A DNA stretch of 64,000 nucleotides from Ornithinimicrobium sp. INDO-MA30-4. GTDB lineage: Bacteria; Actinomycetota; Actinomycetes; Actinomycetales; Dermatophilaceae. Location of the stretch: assembly GCF_021535045.1 (NCBI RefSeq), contig NZ_CP091056.1, positions 1,736,001-1,800,000 of the forward strand, written 5' to 3'. This document shows positions 43,062-53,846 of the stretch, piece after piece. The notes under the pieces were generated by a model. It saw only the letters and a list, made by a program, of their open reading frames with translations. It did not search any database and was not told the DNA's origin. The translations under genes and the position numbers were made by a program. How positions within the stretch are numbered: position 1 is the stretch's first letter; each line of letters starts with the position of its first letter.

Positions 43062-43538
43062 ATGGACTGGATTAAAGAGACTCAATGGCTGTGGTGGGTG
43101 GGCGCTGCCCTGGTGCTTGGCCTGATCGAAGTCGCATCGCTGGATTTGGTGTTCAGCATGCTGGCTGTGGCAGCGCTAGCCGCTGCCGGGGGCGCAGCAA
43201 TCGGGCTTGGCTTCCCTATCCAAGTCGTCGTCTTCGTCGTGGCCGCGCTCGTACTGCTCGTGTTGTTGCGCCCGGTGTTATTGCGTCGGCTCAAACTCGA
43301 TGGCGAGGCACCTCGCACCAACGCGGACGGCAATGTCGGTCACACCGCTGAAGTGCTGGAAACCGTCACCGATCGCGATGGCCTGGTGAAGTTGCGCGGC
43401 GAAACCTGGACTGCGCGAACGGAAAGCCCCCGCCAAGCGTTAGAAGTAGGACTCATCGTTGATGTGATCCGCATCGACGGAGCCACCGCGGTCGTTGCAC
43501 CACGCCCGTTGCCCACACCCGCCGAACCACCGGCTTAG
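43062..43538 (+). CDS. NfeD-like membrane protein
   Basis: Intact 158-residue NfeD family protein. Three or four N-terminal helices (WWVGAALVLGLIEVASLDLV, LAAAGGAAIGLGFPIQVVVF) are followed by the OB-fold domain (VGHTAEVLETVTDRDGLVKL). NfeD proteins work with SPFH proteins in membrane microdomains, and the next gene, ten bases on, encodes exactly that partner. An AGGGAAGGGA site lies before ATG 43062. Confidence 0.9.
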   Translation: MDWIKETQWLWWVGAALVLGLIEVASLDLVFSMLAVAALAAAGGAAIGLGFPIQVVVFVVAALVLLVLLRPVLLRRLKLDGEAPRTNADGNVGHTAEVLETVTDRDGLVKLRGETWTARTESPRQALEVGLIVDVIRIDGATAVVAPRPLPTPAEPPA

Positions 43539-43547
43539 GAGGCCCAC

Positions 43548-44623
43548 ATGCCGTCACCACAGACGCTGGCGCTCTATATCGTTCTGATCCTGCTGGTCCT
43601 CTTTACTGCGACCGCCATCGCCAAGGCCATCAGGATCGTCCCGCAAGCCACCGCCGTGATCGTTGAGCGATTGGGCCGTTACAGCCGCACGCTCGACGCT
43701 GGCCTGCACATCTTGGTGCCCTTTATCGACAAGGCCCGAGCCAACGTTGACCTGCGCGAACAGGTTGTATCTTTCCCACCGCAGCCGGTGATCACCAGCG
43801 ACAACCTGGTGGTCTCGATCGACACGGTCATTTACTACCAACCGACCGATCCCAAGGATGCGACGTATGAGATCGCCAACTACATCCAGGGCATCGAGCA
43901 GTTGACGGTCACCACTTTGCGTAACGTCATCGGCTCGCTTGACCTTGAGCAGACACTGACCAGTCGTGATCAGATCAACGGTCAACTGCGCGGGGTGCTT
44001 GATGAGGCCACCGGTCGCTGGGGTATCCGCGTTAACCGCGTTGAACTCAAGGCCATTGACCCGCCCTCGAGCGTGCAGGACTCGATGGAGAAGCAGATGC
44101 GCGCTGAGCGCGACCGTCGAGCGACGATTTTGAATGCCGAGGGGTGAAGCAGTCGTCCATTCTGGAAGCCGAAGGCGAGAAGCAGGCCCAGATCTTGCGG
44201 GCCGAAGGAACCGCGCAGTCGGCCATCCTGGAGGCTCAAGGTGAAGCACGAGCGATCTTGCAGGTCTTTGACGCGATCCACAAGGGCAACCCGGACAGCA
44301 AGTTGTTGGCCTACCAATACCTGCAGACGCTGCCGCAGATCGCCCAGGGCGAGTCCAATAAGTTGTGGGTGATCCCTAGTGAGTTGACCCAGGCACTGAA
44401 GGGCATCGGTCAGGCTCTGGGCGGCGACGGCGATGGTGGCGATAACCCGCTCGATGGCCCCTCTCTGGGAGCCCAAGACCCACAGGACAACGAGTTTGAC
44501 ATTGACGGCCCGCAACTTGAGGACCCACAGGACGCCTTACGGCGGGCCCGCGAGGAGGCTGCCAGCGCGGCAGCCGAGGCCGAGCGCAACACCCGGCCCG
44601 CAGGCGGCACTCCCCCGGCATAA
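43548..44623 (+). CDS. SPFH/stomatin family protein paired with NfeD
   Basis: Slipin/stomatin-like protein, one N-terminal membrane helix (LALYIVLILLVLFTATAI) then the band 7 domain (IVPQATAVIVERLGRYSRTL, DLREQVVSFPPQPVITSDN) and a helical repeat region (EAEGEKQAQILRAEG). One frameshift near 44145 (GAGGGGTGAAG should be GAGGGGGTGAAG) restores NAEGVKQSSILEAEGE. An Asp/Gly-rich C-terminal tail ends at the TAA of 44621-44623. With NfeD it forms the classic two-gene unit; it is the third SPFH gene in this window but belongs to a different subfamily from the pair at 5.6-8.6 kb. Confidence 0.9.
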
Positions 44624-44643
44624 CTAGCCTGCTGAGGCTAGTT
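44622..44643. terminator. Small hairpin between convergent genes
   Basis: AACTAGCC and GGCTAGTT enclose TGCTGA. It overlaps the SPFH stop codon and is just before the stop of the leftward gene. Confidence 0.6.
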
Positions 44644-44645
44644 GT

Positions 44646-44912
44646 TCAGGCTCTGGCCGTGCCGCGTCGCAGGAAGCTCGCCATGAGCGCGGCATTGGCA
44701 GAGACTGAAACTGCCAAGATGAGTGGGATGTAGCCGCCAAAGCCGTCTTCGGCTGGCATCTCTGCCCTCAGCAAAAAATAGGCCAGTACGCCTAAGCCTA
44801 GAGCTAGCAGGTTCGCCCCTGCTTGCCTTCGCTCATCGGGTGTTACGCGAGGCCCCTCCGAATCTGGATGGAGACCCAACCATGCGAGCGCCTTCGACCC
44901 TGCCTGCTTCAT
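44646..44912 (-). CDS. Small membrane protein, unknown
   Basis: About 88 residues from ATG 44912: a soluble N-terminus (ALAWLGLHPDSEGPRVTPDE) followed by two hydrophobic stretches (ANLLALGLGVLAYFLL and YIPLILAVSVSANAALMA). The open frame extends upstream to 44990, but those residues look non-coding. I recognise no family. It is isolated between convergent and divergent neighbours. Confidence 0.55.
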   Translation of the reverse strand: MKQAGSKALAWLGLHPDSEGPRVTPDERRQAGANLLALGLGVLAYFLLRAEMPAEDGFGGYIPLILAVSVSANAALMASFLRRGTARA

Positions 44913-45034
44913 GCCCAACTCCTCTAGTTGATGCGCCTTAAAAGAGCTACCGCCTCTTTCAAACCAAACAGATAGAGCGATAGATCTCAAGCACCTGCCG
45001 AGCCGCGCAAAACGACAGCCTCTAGGCTCAGAGC

Positions 45035-46238
45035 ATGTTGATCACCAATTGCCGCCCGTGGGGTGGAAACCTCAGCGATGTCGAGATCACCAACGGGTCA
45101 ATCAGTGCCGTCCGCCCCGCCGCCGGCCGGGCATCCGATGCGCAAGACTCGATCGTCGAGGGCAATGGTCGACTCCTTCTCCCCACATTCGCCGATGTGC
45201 ACGTCCACCTCGACTCAACGCGCCTCGGGTTGCCGTTCCGGCCGCATACCGGTGGGCCTGGCGTGTGGACGATGATGCAAAACGACCGGCAAAACTGGCG
45301 CGACGCCGAGGTCAGCATCACCGAACGTGTTGACCTCGCGATGTCGATGATGATTGCCCGCGGCACTACCCGGATGCGCAGTTTCGCCCAGGTCGATGCC
45401 GATGCTGGGTTGGAGCGTCTGGAAGCCGTGGTCGCTGGCCGGGAGAAGCATGCGGCTCGGGCCGACGTGCAGATCATCGCGTTCCCGCAGGCTGGCTTGC
45501 TCCGCGAGGCTGGCTCGGCGGAGGTGCTCGAAGCGGCACTTCGCGCCGGGGCAGATGTTGTCGGCGGGATTGACCCTGCACGCTAGACCGCGACCCGGTC
45601 AAGCACCTCGACGTCGTTTTTGGCTTGGCCGAGAAGTATCAAAAGCCGATCGACATTCACCTGCATGAGCCGGGCGCCTTGGGCCGATTCAGCGCCGACC
45701 TGATCATCGAGCGCACAAAAGCCTTGAGTATGCAGGAAACGTCCTCATCTCGCACGGCTATGGCATGTGGCAAGGCACCGACACTGAAGTTGCCAACCTG
45801 GTGGCGGCGATGGCCGAAGCCGATATTGCAACAGCCACCATTGCTCCCGGTGGCACAGCTATCCCGCTGGCTGCCCTCACCGACGCAGGCGTGCGCGTGG
45901 GCCTCGGCGAAGACGGCCAGCGCGACTACTGGTCGCCCTATGGCAATGCGGACATGTTGGACCGCACCTGGCAACCAGCTTTCACCAGCGGATTCCGTGC
46001 TGATGAGTTGATTGAGCACAGCACAGCCGTAGCCACCATGGGTGGAGCCAGCATCATGGACCGCTCAATCCCGCGCTTGGCTGGCCGAGCCGATCGGCCT
46101 GGCCTGGCCGTCGGCGACCCAGCCCACCTCAACCTGATCGCTGGCGAGACGGTGGCCTCGGCCGTAATGGATCGCAGCAGCGACCGCACCGTGATCCACG
46201 CGGGGGCCGTGGTCGCTGAAGGGCTAGAGCTTCGTTAG
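45035..46238 (+). CDS. Amidohydrolase (cytosine deaminase-like)
   Basis: Metal-dependent hydrolase of the amidohydrolase superfamily. The first metal motif is TFADVHVHLDSTRLGLPF and the second His is in PIDIHLHEPG. A further His is in VLISHGYGMWQG (shifted frame), and the Asp-type ligand region is GVRVGLGEDGQRDYWSPYGN. The overall pattern is closest to cytosine deaminase and related N-heterocycle deaminases, but the substrate cannot be fixed. Frame changes occur near 45582 and 45728. The start is ATG 45035. The stop overlaps the convergent VWA gene by four bases. Confidence 0.8.
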
Positions 46239-47616
46239 GAGTTGTTGTTCTGGCTGTCCTGGTAGAGCTCGATCCACCGGTTATCGGCCGAGCCATAAAC
46301 GTCGGTGACATCGGTGAGGTAGTTGTCGCCCACGACAAAGGAAAGGTCACTGAACTCATTCGCATAGTCGAGCCGCCCCTGGGTCTGCTCCGACAGCAAC
46401 CCCAACACAGCGGCCCGCTCCCCCTCCTGAAAAACGCCCTCTCCATTCAATTCCCGAACAACGATGGGCCCGGCAAACTTCTGATCATTAATTTCATCCC
46501 GCAGCGCATCGTCTAGGTCGTTCACCTCATCGACTTTAGCCTCCCTCGTGTCTTGCAACCGCTCGACCTCAGCATCGCGCCACCCGACCCAGGCCTCGCG
46601 CCACCGATCCTTCTCAGCGGCCCAATATGCTTCGAGCTCCGCACCAGACTCCACCGTCGAATACTCGCCACCACCAGCATCCGCAACAGCCTGCAACGCC
46701 GCCTGGTCAGCATCATCAACCTGGAAGCCAATCACGTTAATGACGGGCTCCACCCCTGAATCAGCAACACCCTGAGCCGCCACCACTGGATCACCCCCAC
46801 ACGTCTCTAGGCCATCAGAAACGACGTACATCACCGCGTCCGTCGTCCCATCGGGAATGTCACCCTGGGCATCGGCGATGCCTTTCGCTAACGGAGTCCA
46901 CCCCACGGGTTCTACTCCACCCAACGCCACCCCGAAGGCCTCGTCACTCGGGTCACCCGAAAAGACCACCTCGGACGAAGTGCACGATTCTGCCTTGCCC
47001 GCGTCAGTGTTGTCACCGCCCTGCCCATACACTCGCAAACTCACCGTCGCACGAGCCGGCAACTCGCTCACAAATGCTTCAACTGCACCCTTCGCCTCAC
47101 TCATCCGCGAACCAGACCCAGCAGATTCGTCCATCGACCCAGACGCATCCAAGACCACCGCGAAGTGGTTCGTCCCCACCGACTGCCCCTCCGGCTCCTC
47201 TCCAGCCGTAGGCTCAGACTCCGCCTCACCCAAATCAGCGCTGAACTGCATCATCTCGCAAGTCGTTTGGGCGTAATCACCCTGAATCTGCGCCGAAATC
47301 GCCTCGGCCCCTCTTCATCGCTGCTCGGATCCTGCGCCATCACTGCGGCCGCTACCGCTTCCGCATCGATATCGAACTTCTCCCCAGCAAACGGGCCAGC
47401 CTCTCGCAGCAAGGACGCCTCCATGTCCGTCGGCTCACGATCAACCGCGTCACACGGGACGGCAGCCAACTCGAAACCTGACGGAGCAGAGGTCGCCGCC
47501 ACGCGCCCGCCTGAGGACGACGACTCCACGTCAGGCGACGTCGAACCTCCCCCCGAGCAGCCCACCAAACCCAAAACACCCAACGAAACACACGCAGTCA
47601 AACTTCGAAACCGCAA
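46235..47616 (-). CDS. VWA-domain lipoprotein (one frameshift)
   Basis: Secreted lipoprotein with a von Willebrand A domain. A TTG start at 47616 (strong AGGGGTGG site) gives a signal peptide with lipobox SLGVLGLVGCSGGG. After a frameshift near 47310 the protein continues AISAQIQGDYAQTTCEMM. The MIDAS motif is FAVVLDASGSMDES, with the Thr in GWTPLAKGI and the Asp in VVSDGLETCGG. A Trp/Glu/Arg-rich helical C-terminus follows (about 80 residues). VWA lipoproteins bind ligands through a metal; the partner here is unknown. Confidence 0.82.
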
Positions 47617-47690
47617 AACCCACCCCTGAACGACTGATGAATACCTGGACCACTGGTGCACAAGGATACCTAGACGGCTTGGACCCTTGT

Positions 47691-48227
47691 CTAGCTCAGA
47701 TCCAACTCCGCTGCCACCACACGGGCAATCCGATCTGGTGGGCTATTGAAGTCCTGCACCATCCCAAACTCGTCGTCTCGCAATGGCTCTAGTGCGTCTA
47801 ACTGCGACTCCAGCAGCGAGGGCGGCATGAAGTGCTCACGGCCTTCCATCCTGGCCATCAGCGTGTTTTTGTCACCGGCGAGGTGCACAAAGAACGTCCG
47901 CTCGCCACCGCCGCGCAAGATGTCGCGGTAGGCCCACTTGAGCGACGAACACGACAAAACGGTGGACTCACCGCGTTCGCCTCGCTCCTTGGTCCAGTCA
48001 GCCAATAGGTGAAGCCAGGGCCAACGGTCCTCATCTTGCAGAGGTCGACCGCTGGCCATCTTGTCGACATTGGCCCGGGGATGAAAGTCATCGCCTTCGC
48101 CATACTCCCAGCCCAGGCGCTCGGCGATTCGGACACCGACCGTGCTCTTGCCACAGCCGGACACTCCCATCACCACGATGTGGATAGGCGGGTCGGGACG
48201 TTGCGGGGTGACCGGCTGATCACTCAT
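47691..48227 (-). CDS. gntK: Gluconokinase
   Basis: Intact 178-residue kinase that phosphorylates gluconate to 6-phosphogluconate. The P-loop is VVMGVSGCGKSTVG. DDFHPRANVDKMASGRPLQD and STVLSCSSLKWAYRDILR are signature blocks of GntK. Its ATG overlaps the end of the gluconate permease gene by eight bases, which ties uptake and phosphorylation into one operon. It ends close to the divergent start region of the VWA gene. Confidence 0.95.
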   Translation of the reverse strand: MSDQPVTPQRPDPPIHIVVMGVSGCGKSTVGVRIAERLGWEYGEGDDFHPRANVDKMASGRPLQDEDRWPWLHLLADWTKERGERGESTVLSCSSLKWAYRDILRGGGERTFFVHLAGDKNTLMARMEGREHFMPPSLLESQLDALEPLRDDEFGMVQDFNSPPDRIARVVAAELDLS

Positions 48228-49634
48228 GGCAGCACCACCAAAGGCCGAGGGCGATCACGAACACAGCCAGACCCAACGTGGTTTCAATGACGGTCCACGT
48301 CTTCAAGGTCGTCTTCACATCCATCCCAAAGAATCGGCTGACGAGCCAGAATCCGGAGTCGTTCACGTGGCTCAGCACGGTCGCGCCAGCGGCGATGGCC
48401 AGCACCAGCGGGACGATCTTGAGGTCAGAGAGGTCAGCTGCCGCAACACCCGTGGAGAGCAATCCGGCCGTCGTCGTCAGCGCGACAGTCGCCGAGCCCT
48501 GAGCCACACGCAGCACCGTCGCGATCAAGAAGGCCGACACGACGAGTGGCAAGCCCAGGTCCGACAGGCTGTCTGCGAGTGCCCCACCAATACCCGAGTG
48601 ACGCAGCACGCCACCGAACATGCCACCAGCACCAGTGATCAAAATGATCGCGCAAATGGGCGCCAGTGAGTCGTTAAGCAACTTCTCAATCGTCTCCAGC
48701 GAGCGGCCCTTGATGCCCAAGGTGTAAGTCGCCACCAGCAAGGTGATGAGCAGGGCCACCGGCGTCTGGCCTAGCAAGATCAAGAAGTCGACGAGGCCTC
48801 CCTCTTCAGCAACAGCACCCGTCGTGCGCAATGTCGTCAGGGTCGTGTTCATCGCAATCAGCACCAGGGCAGCAGCAAGATTGCCAACACACTGCCAAAG
48901 CTAGGCGGCACGACTTCGGCTTCTTCGCTGTCGCTGTCGCCACTCCCGCCCGCGCCACCACCAGTGGCTGCGTTCACCAGGCTCTTGATCGGGACAAACA
49001 CCTTGCCGGCGTATGCGGTAGTCACCAAGTAGACACCGACATACCAAGCAACAAACGCCACCGGCAGACCAACCAGCAGCGTCAGGCCAACGCTGCCGCC
49101 CAACTCAGTGACAGCCGTGACCGGGCCGGGGTGCGGCGGCACGATGGCGTGCATCGCAGCGAACGCACCAGCGGTCGGCAGACCGTAGAGCAACACCGAG
49201 CCACCAAACTTGCGGGCTACGGAGAAGATAATCGGCAAGAAGACGACGAGGCCTGCATCAAAAAAGATCGGCAGACCAAAGAGCAACGCAGCGATGCCGA
49301 GCGCAAACGGCGCTCGCTTCTCGCCGAACCTGCTGATCAGGGTGTCGGCCAAGACCTGTGCGCCACCCGTGACTTCCAAGATGCGGCCGATCATGGCGCC
49401 CAGACCAACCAGCAACGCAACCGATCCCAGCGTGCTGCCAAAGGCACCCACCGCGACCGAAGGGATATCGGCCAACGGGATGCCAGCGACGATCGCCGTG
49501 ATGAAGCTGACCAAGACCAAGGCAACGAACGCGTGCATCTTGAGTTTGATGATTAGGAAGAGCAGGAAGGCAACCGCTGCAGCAGCAATCGTCAGCAGCA
49601 CCCCCGCGCTATAGACCGGCTCCATTGCTTCCAT
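48220..49634 (-). CDS. gntP: Gluconate permease (GntP family, one frameshift)
   Basis: Membrane H+ symporter of the GntP family with 12 or so helices. Signatures are RFGEKRAPFALGIAALLFGL, PIFFDAGLVVFLPIIF and AIVPPHPGPVTAVTELGG. A Gly/Ser/Asp-rich loop (ATGGGAGGSGDSDSEEAE) breaks the protein in the middle. A frameshift near 48862 (CCCTGG should be CCCCTGG) restores AILLLPLVLIAMNTTL. It precedes gntK in one operon. ATG 49634 has a GGTGGGAG site upstream. Confidence 0.93.
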
Positions 49635-49735
49635 GAACTGCTCCCACCTTCAAGACACCGGGGAGCCCCTTGGCGCCCCGCCTGCATCCCGAACCCTAGC
49701 CCTGCAAGGACGTGGGCACTACCCCCGGCACCGAC

Positions 49736-51064
49736 CTATTTGGCCAGTTCTTCTGCCCACGCTTCCCAATCAGCTTGAAGTTGTGCGGCAGAGATCCCCA
49801 AATACTCCTGAACAGCGATTTCTGTCGCTTCACCGGTGCTACCGGAAGCATCATTCAGTTCGCTGCCGAGGTCGACCGCAGCTTGCTCGCCATAGGTCTG
49901 CGCGATGTAGGCAAACACGAGGGCCGAGTCCGTGTAGTACCGATCGATAGCCTCGTCGTCCCCGTTGAAAAACTCGCTGTCGTCGGCTGGCGGCCAGGCC
50001 GGCTCGAGCCCGCTAATCCGGCTGGAGTACTCCGAATAGTCGAAGAGGTCGGTGGCGACTGCTTCGTCATCGACTCCTTCCCACCACGTCGGCAAGCCCT
50101 CGATCGCCCACTCGGGCCCCCGCAAAAGCCCGTCTGCAACTGCAGCGCCAAGGTGCAGCCCCTCGTGCCTCATCAACGGCAAGCCAGCATCAACTTGGTC
50201 GTAGTAGCGCAGTTCATTGACGCTGTAAGGCAGGTCAAGCACGACCCGCCCCACGCCGACATCCTCACGCTCGGCGGTTTGAATCGGCGACATGAAGCCC
50301 GCCGCCTCCACGTCATCGCCGCCGAACAACACCGTCATCTGCTCGGTTGGAGCTAGCCCCACCACCATCGTGTCCACCTCGGGCACCGGCCATTGCTCCA
50401 GGGTCAACGCCGACGCCTTGTCGATCTCCGCCAGCAATTGATCGCTAATGTCCGCGTCAGCCTGATGCAGCACCACTGTTGAGTCAGCCACGACGACCTC
50501 GATGGCACCGATGTCCCAGAGTTGCGGATAAGCCCGACCGAAGCCGTCAACCTCGGTGATCCCCACGTCTCCCGCGCTCGTTTTGCCCAGGGTGAATCGA
50601 TATGACTCGACCACCGGCACCCGGTCAGCACCGTCGATTTGGTGCACGAACTCGACGCGCCAATCACCGTCATCTCCGGCTGACGAGCTCATCAGGTCAA
50701 AGCGCCGCTCGCTCATCGGGACGTCTTGCACTCCGTCAAACCAGGCGTCTTGTTGGTGCCAGTCATCGCCCTCGACAAACAGCAACGTGTCCCACTGCGC
50801 ATCATCACCGCTCTCGAGGGCTGCGTTGGCGCTGCTGATAAAGCCGTCTGCCTCGGCCAGTGTCACTTCTGCTTGGACGAGCTCCTCGTCCAAGGCTGGA
50901 GCCGATGGCTCCGGCTCCGGCTCCGCGCCTGGGCCAGACGCGGGCTCCCCGACAGTGGGCCGCCCCGGCGCAGGGGTCACGACACCTTCAGGGCGCAGGC
51001 AACCCGAGGTGGCTGCCGCGACAAGAACGGCGGCCACGACAGAGGTAATCGTGTGGCGCTTCAC
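49736..51064 (-). CDS. Putative gluzincin metallopeptidase lipoprotein
   Basis: Intact 442-residue lipoprotein: signal with lipobox VLVAAATSGCLRPEG, a Pro/Glu-rich linker, an N-terminal alpha/beta part, then LPLMRHEGLHLGAAVADGLL, which contains HExxH (HEGLH), followed 22 residues on by PEWAIEGLPTWWEG. This spacing and the WxxEG block fit MA-clan peptidases that use a downstream Glu as third zinc ligand. The protein may instead be an inactive relative. Its partner and substrate are unknown. It is monocistronic and convergent with nothing; the ATP-grasp gene is divergent. Confidence 0.72.
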   Translation of the reverse strand: MKRHTITSVVAAVLVAAATSGCLRPEGVVTPAPGRPTVGEPASGPGAEPEPEPSAPALDEELVQAEVTLAEADGFISSANAALESGDDAQWDTLLFVEGDDWHQQDAWFDGVQDVPMSERRFDLMSSSAGDDGDWRVEFVHQIDGADRVPVVESYRFTLGKTSAGDVGITEVDGFGRAYPQLWDIGAIEVVVADSTVVLHQADADISDQLLAEIDKASALTLEQWPVPEVDTMVVGLAPTEQMTVLFGGDDVEAAGFMSPIQTAEREDVGVGRVVLDLPYSVNELRYYDQVDAGLPLMRHEGLHLGAAVADGLLRGPEWAIEGLPTWWEGVDDEAVATDLFDYSEYSSRISGLEPAWPPADDSEFFNGDDEAIDRYYTDSALVFAYIAQTYGEQAAVDLGSELNDASGSTGEATEIAVQEYLGISAAQLQADWEAWAEELAK

Positions 51065-51140
51065 ACCCAGAGTCTAGAGACCTGGCCCCCGTGCTGCCGT
51101 AGGGTTGTGGAAGGTCCTTTACCCGGCACACAGGAGAAAT

Positions 51141-52387
51141 ATGAGCAACGCGCTGATCGACCCCGACTTTGACTTAGTCCTGTTGGGGACGGACATCGGT
51201 ATGTACGCTCTGGCCCGCGCTTTCCACGAGCGCTACGGCATGTCGTCCACGCTGATCGCCAAGGTGGTCGCCGGACCGGTCAAAAACTCCTCGTTCATCG
51301 ACACCATCGAGATCGGCGAGCAGGCTGAGCGGGCAGACACCCTCGCCGAGATCCAACGCCAAGGCGAGAAGCGCAAGGCTGCTGGCCGCAAGACGCTATT
51401 GATGTACAACTCCGATGGCTTTGCCCGGATGGTCACCGACAACGAAGAGTTTCTGTCTCAGTGGTTCGTGGTCACCGCGATCAACAACGACGTGCTGGAC
51501 ATCGTGGCCGACAAGATCGAGTTCGGCCGGGTTTGCGACGAGTTGGACATCCCCACCCCGCGCACCCTGATCCAGGACTTCGCCAATGCCGACAGCCCCG
51601 ATTGGGAAATCAAGGATGTCGACCTGACCTTTCCGGTCGTCGCCAAGCCCGCCGTGGGTGGCGAGTTTGAAGGTCTGCGCTTCGAGGGCAAGAAGAAGAT
51701 CTACGAGGTCGAGACCCCGAAGAGCTCGTGCAGATCTTCCACCAGGTCCGCGACGGTGGCTACCGCAACCGTTTTGTCGTCCAAGAGCTCATCCCCGGTG
51801 ACGACACCGCCATGCGCTCGATCACTGCATACGTGGATCAGCGTGGCGAAGTCACCCTGCTCGCCACCGCACAGGTCCTGCTGCAGGAGCACACGCCACT
51901 GGCGATCGGCAACCCTGCCGCGATGATCACCACGCCCTACCCGGACCTGATGGCTCAGGCTGAGCGACTGCTCAAGCACGTCAACTACCGCGGCTTCGCC
52001 AACTTCGACGTCAAGGTTGACCCTCGTGATGGCGTGGGTAAATTCTTTGAGGTCAACCCGCGGATCGGCCGAAACAACTACTACGTGACGGCGGCCGGCG
52101 CCAATGTCGCCGAGTTCATCACCGCTGACTTGATCGAGGAACGCCCGATGGAGCAGGTCGTTGTCCGCAACGAAATCCTGTATTCGGTGGTCCCGATGGT
52201 GCTGCTGCGCCGCTACCTCAACCCGGAGATGAGGGCCCTGGTCAAGCGAGTCGCCCGCAAGGGTGTCTTCCACCCCATGGTCAACCGGGACACCCTCAAG
52301 CGTCGCGCCTACACCTACGCGATCCGGGCTAACCAGTTCCGCAAGTACGCGAAGTACTACCCCAAGCCCACTGAGTCAGGCTTCTGA
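51141..52387 (+). CDS. ATP-grasp carboxylate-amine ligase (one frameshift)
   Basis: Single ATP-grasp enzyme of about 415 residues. The pre-ATP-grasp N-terminus is DLVLLGTDIGMYALARAFHE, ATP contacts lie in PVVAKPAVGGEFE and the magnesium site in KFFEVNPRIGRNNYY. A frameshift near 51717 (ACCCCGAAG should be ACCCCCGAAG) restores VETPEELVQIFHQVRDGG. The family joins an amino group to a carboxylate with ATP. Gram-positive relatives include D-aspartate ligases of peptidoglycan cross-bridges, but nothing nearby confirms that role. The ATG at 51141 has AGGAG upstream. The 3' end overlaps the convergent yigZ gene by 31 bases. Confidence 0.82.
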
Positions 52388-53006
52388 TCGACCCATTCGG
52401 TCTCACCAAACTCCCACGCTTGCGCCCCGCCGGTCATGGCCGCCAACAATCCGTTGGCTGCCTCAAGATCTGCGGGGCTGATTGCTGTCTGGAAGCGAAC
52501 GCCGGCGCCGTACTCAACATCGCGGACCTCAATCCCACGCGCCCGCAAATCGTGCTCGAGCCGACCAGCGACGTCATGCCCCACCTCTGCTGTGGCCAGT
52601 TGCACCCGCTCGCGGATTAATGGCTGCACTTCATCCAACGCCGCCCGCACTGCCCCGGAGTATGCGCGCACCAGCCCTCCTGAGCCCAGCAGCACCCCAC
52701 CAAACCAGCGCGTCACCACGGCCACGACATCGGTGTAGGGGCTTCCTGCAGGACCTCTTGCATAGGCAGACCAGCGGTGCCCCCGGACTCGCCGTCGTCG
52801 CTGGAGCGGTAAATCTCGCGGCCTGGCCCGACCAAGTAGGCCCAGCAGTGATGCCCTGCGCCCGGATGCGTTGCCCGTGCCTCTTCAATGACGGCTTTGG
52901 CTTCGCTTTCAGTGCTGACCCGCCGCACCCAGGCCTCAAATACTGAGCGTTTCTCCTCTGTCTGCACAGTGACCGGTCCAGCCACCGTCATGTATACATC
53001 GCTCAT
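52357..53006 (-). CDS. yigZ: YigZ/IMPACT family protein (one frameshift)
   Basis: Member of the YigZ/IMPACT family, linked in other organisms to translation control. The N-terminal domain shows KRSVFEAWVRRVSTESEAKA, HHCWAYLVGPGREIYRSSDD and GESGGTAGLPMQEVL. The C-terminal ferredoxin-like part begins VVTRWFGGVLLGSGGLVRAY. A frameshift near 52728 (GCCCCTAC should be GCCCCCTAC) joins the two. Its stop lies inside the 3' end of the convergent ATP-grasp gene. Confidence 0.93.
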
Positions 53007-53067
53007 GGAGGCAGACTATCCGCGGCGCGCGCTATGGCCGCAGCCGCTTCAGTCCTAAACTGGGGTC

Positions 53068-53691
53068 ATGACGATTTCTGTTCGCAAGACCCTCGCTGCC
53101 GCACTGACCGCCCTAGCGCTGAGCATCGCGCCATTGGCCGTGCCGGCGAGCGCTCATGACGAACTGCTGGGCACGACGCCAGCCGACGGCGCCGAGGTAG
53201 CAGACGCGCCCAGCGAGATCACGTTGAGTTTCTCGGGCGAGATCGCTGACATAGGAGCCGAAGTTGTCCTCACCGGTGGACTCGACGACATCGTCGAAGG
53301 CGCGCCTGAGGTCCGCGGCACCGAAGTCGTGCAGGCTATCTCCACCGACACACCTCCCGGTGACTATGAGGTTGTTTGGCGAGTGACGTCCCAAGATGGC
53401 CATCCGATCTCGGGTGCATTCGGCTACACAGTTGAAGACGCTGGCATCGCCGCCCAGGGCGAAGCAGAGGCGACCACGGAGGTTGCACCAGCGACTAGCG
53501 CACCCGCTGCGGATGAAGAATTGGCTACCGCGACCGACGATTTGGCCCCAGCAACGGCCAACAGTGACGCGGCCGTCGTCCCGGAAAATAGCCAAGACGG
53601 CGAAGGAACGCCGATCTGGGTCTGGTTCGTGCTGGGCGGCGCCCTCGCAGCACTGGGTGGCGTCGGGTGGCGAGCCGCTTCCCGGCGATAA
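53068..53691 (+). CDS. copC: CopC-like copper-binding protein
   Basis: Intact 207-residue envelope protein. A signal peptide (ALTALALSIAPLAVPASAHD) leaves the copper-binding His at the mature N-terminus, and the second site lies in RVTSQDGHPISGAFGY. The CopC beta-sandwich (about 30-125) is followed by an acidic Thr/Ala-rich linker and one C-terminal helix (IWVWFVLGGALAALGGVGW) that anchors it outside the membrane. A CopD partner is absent here; a CopD-like fragment lies at 10.3 kb. Confidence 0.92.
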   Translation: MTISVRKTLAAALTALALSIAPLAVPASAHDELLGTTPADGAEVADAPSEITLSFSGEIADIGAEVVLTGGLDDIVEGAPEVRGTEVVQAISTDTPPGDYEVVWRVTSQDGHPISGAFGYTVEDAGIAAQGEAEATTEVAPATSAPAADEELATATDDLAPATANSDAAVVPENSQDGEGTPIWVWFVLGGALAALGGVGWRAASRR

Positions 53692-53846
53692 TCCGCGCCG
53701 CGGTTCCACGGCATCCCTTTGACTCATGTACCGTAAGGACCACGAAGAAATTACATTCCCGGGCCAGCTGCGCGGGTCGGTCTTAGCGATTAGTTCGCAA
53801 GGCGGGCTAGCGGTGCTGCACCGGCAGACGCACGAGGGGTCACGCC

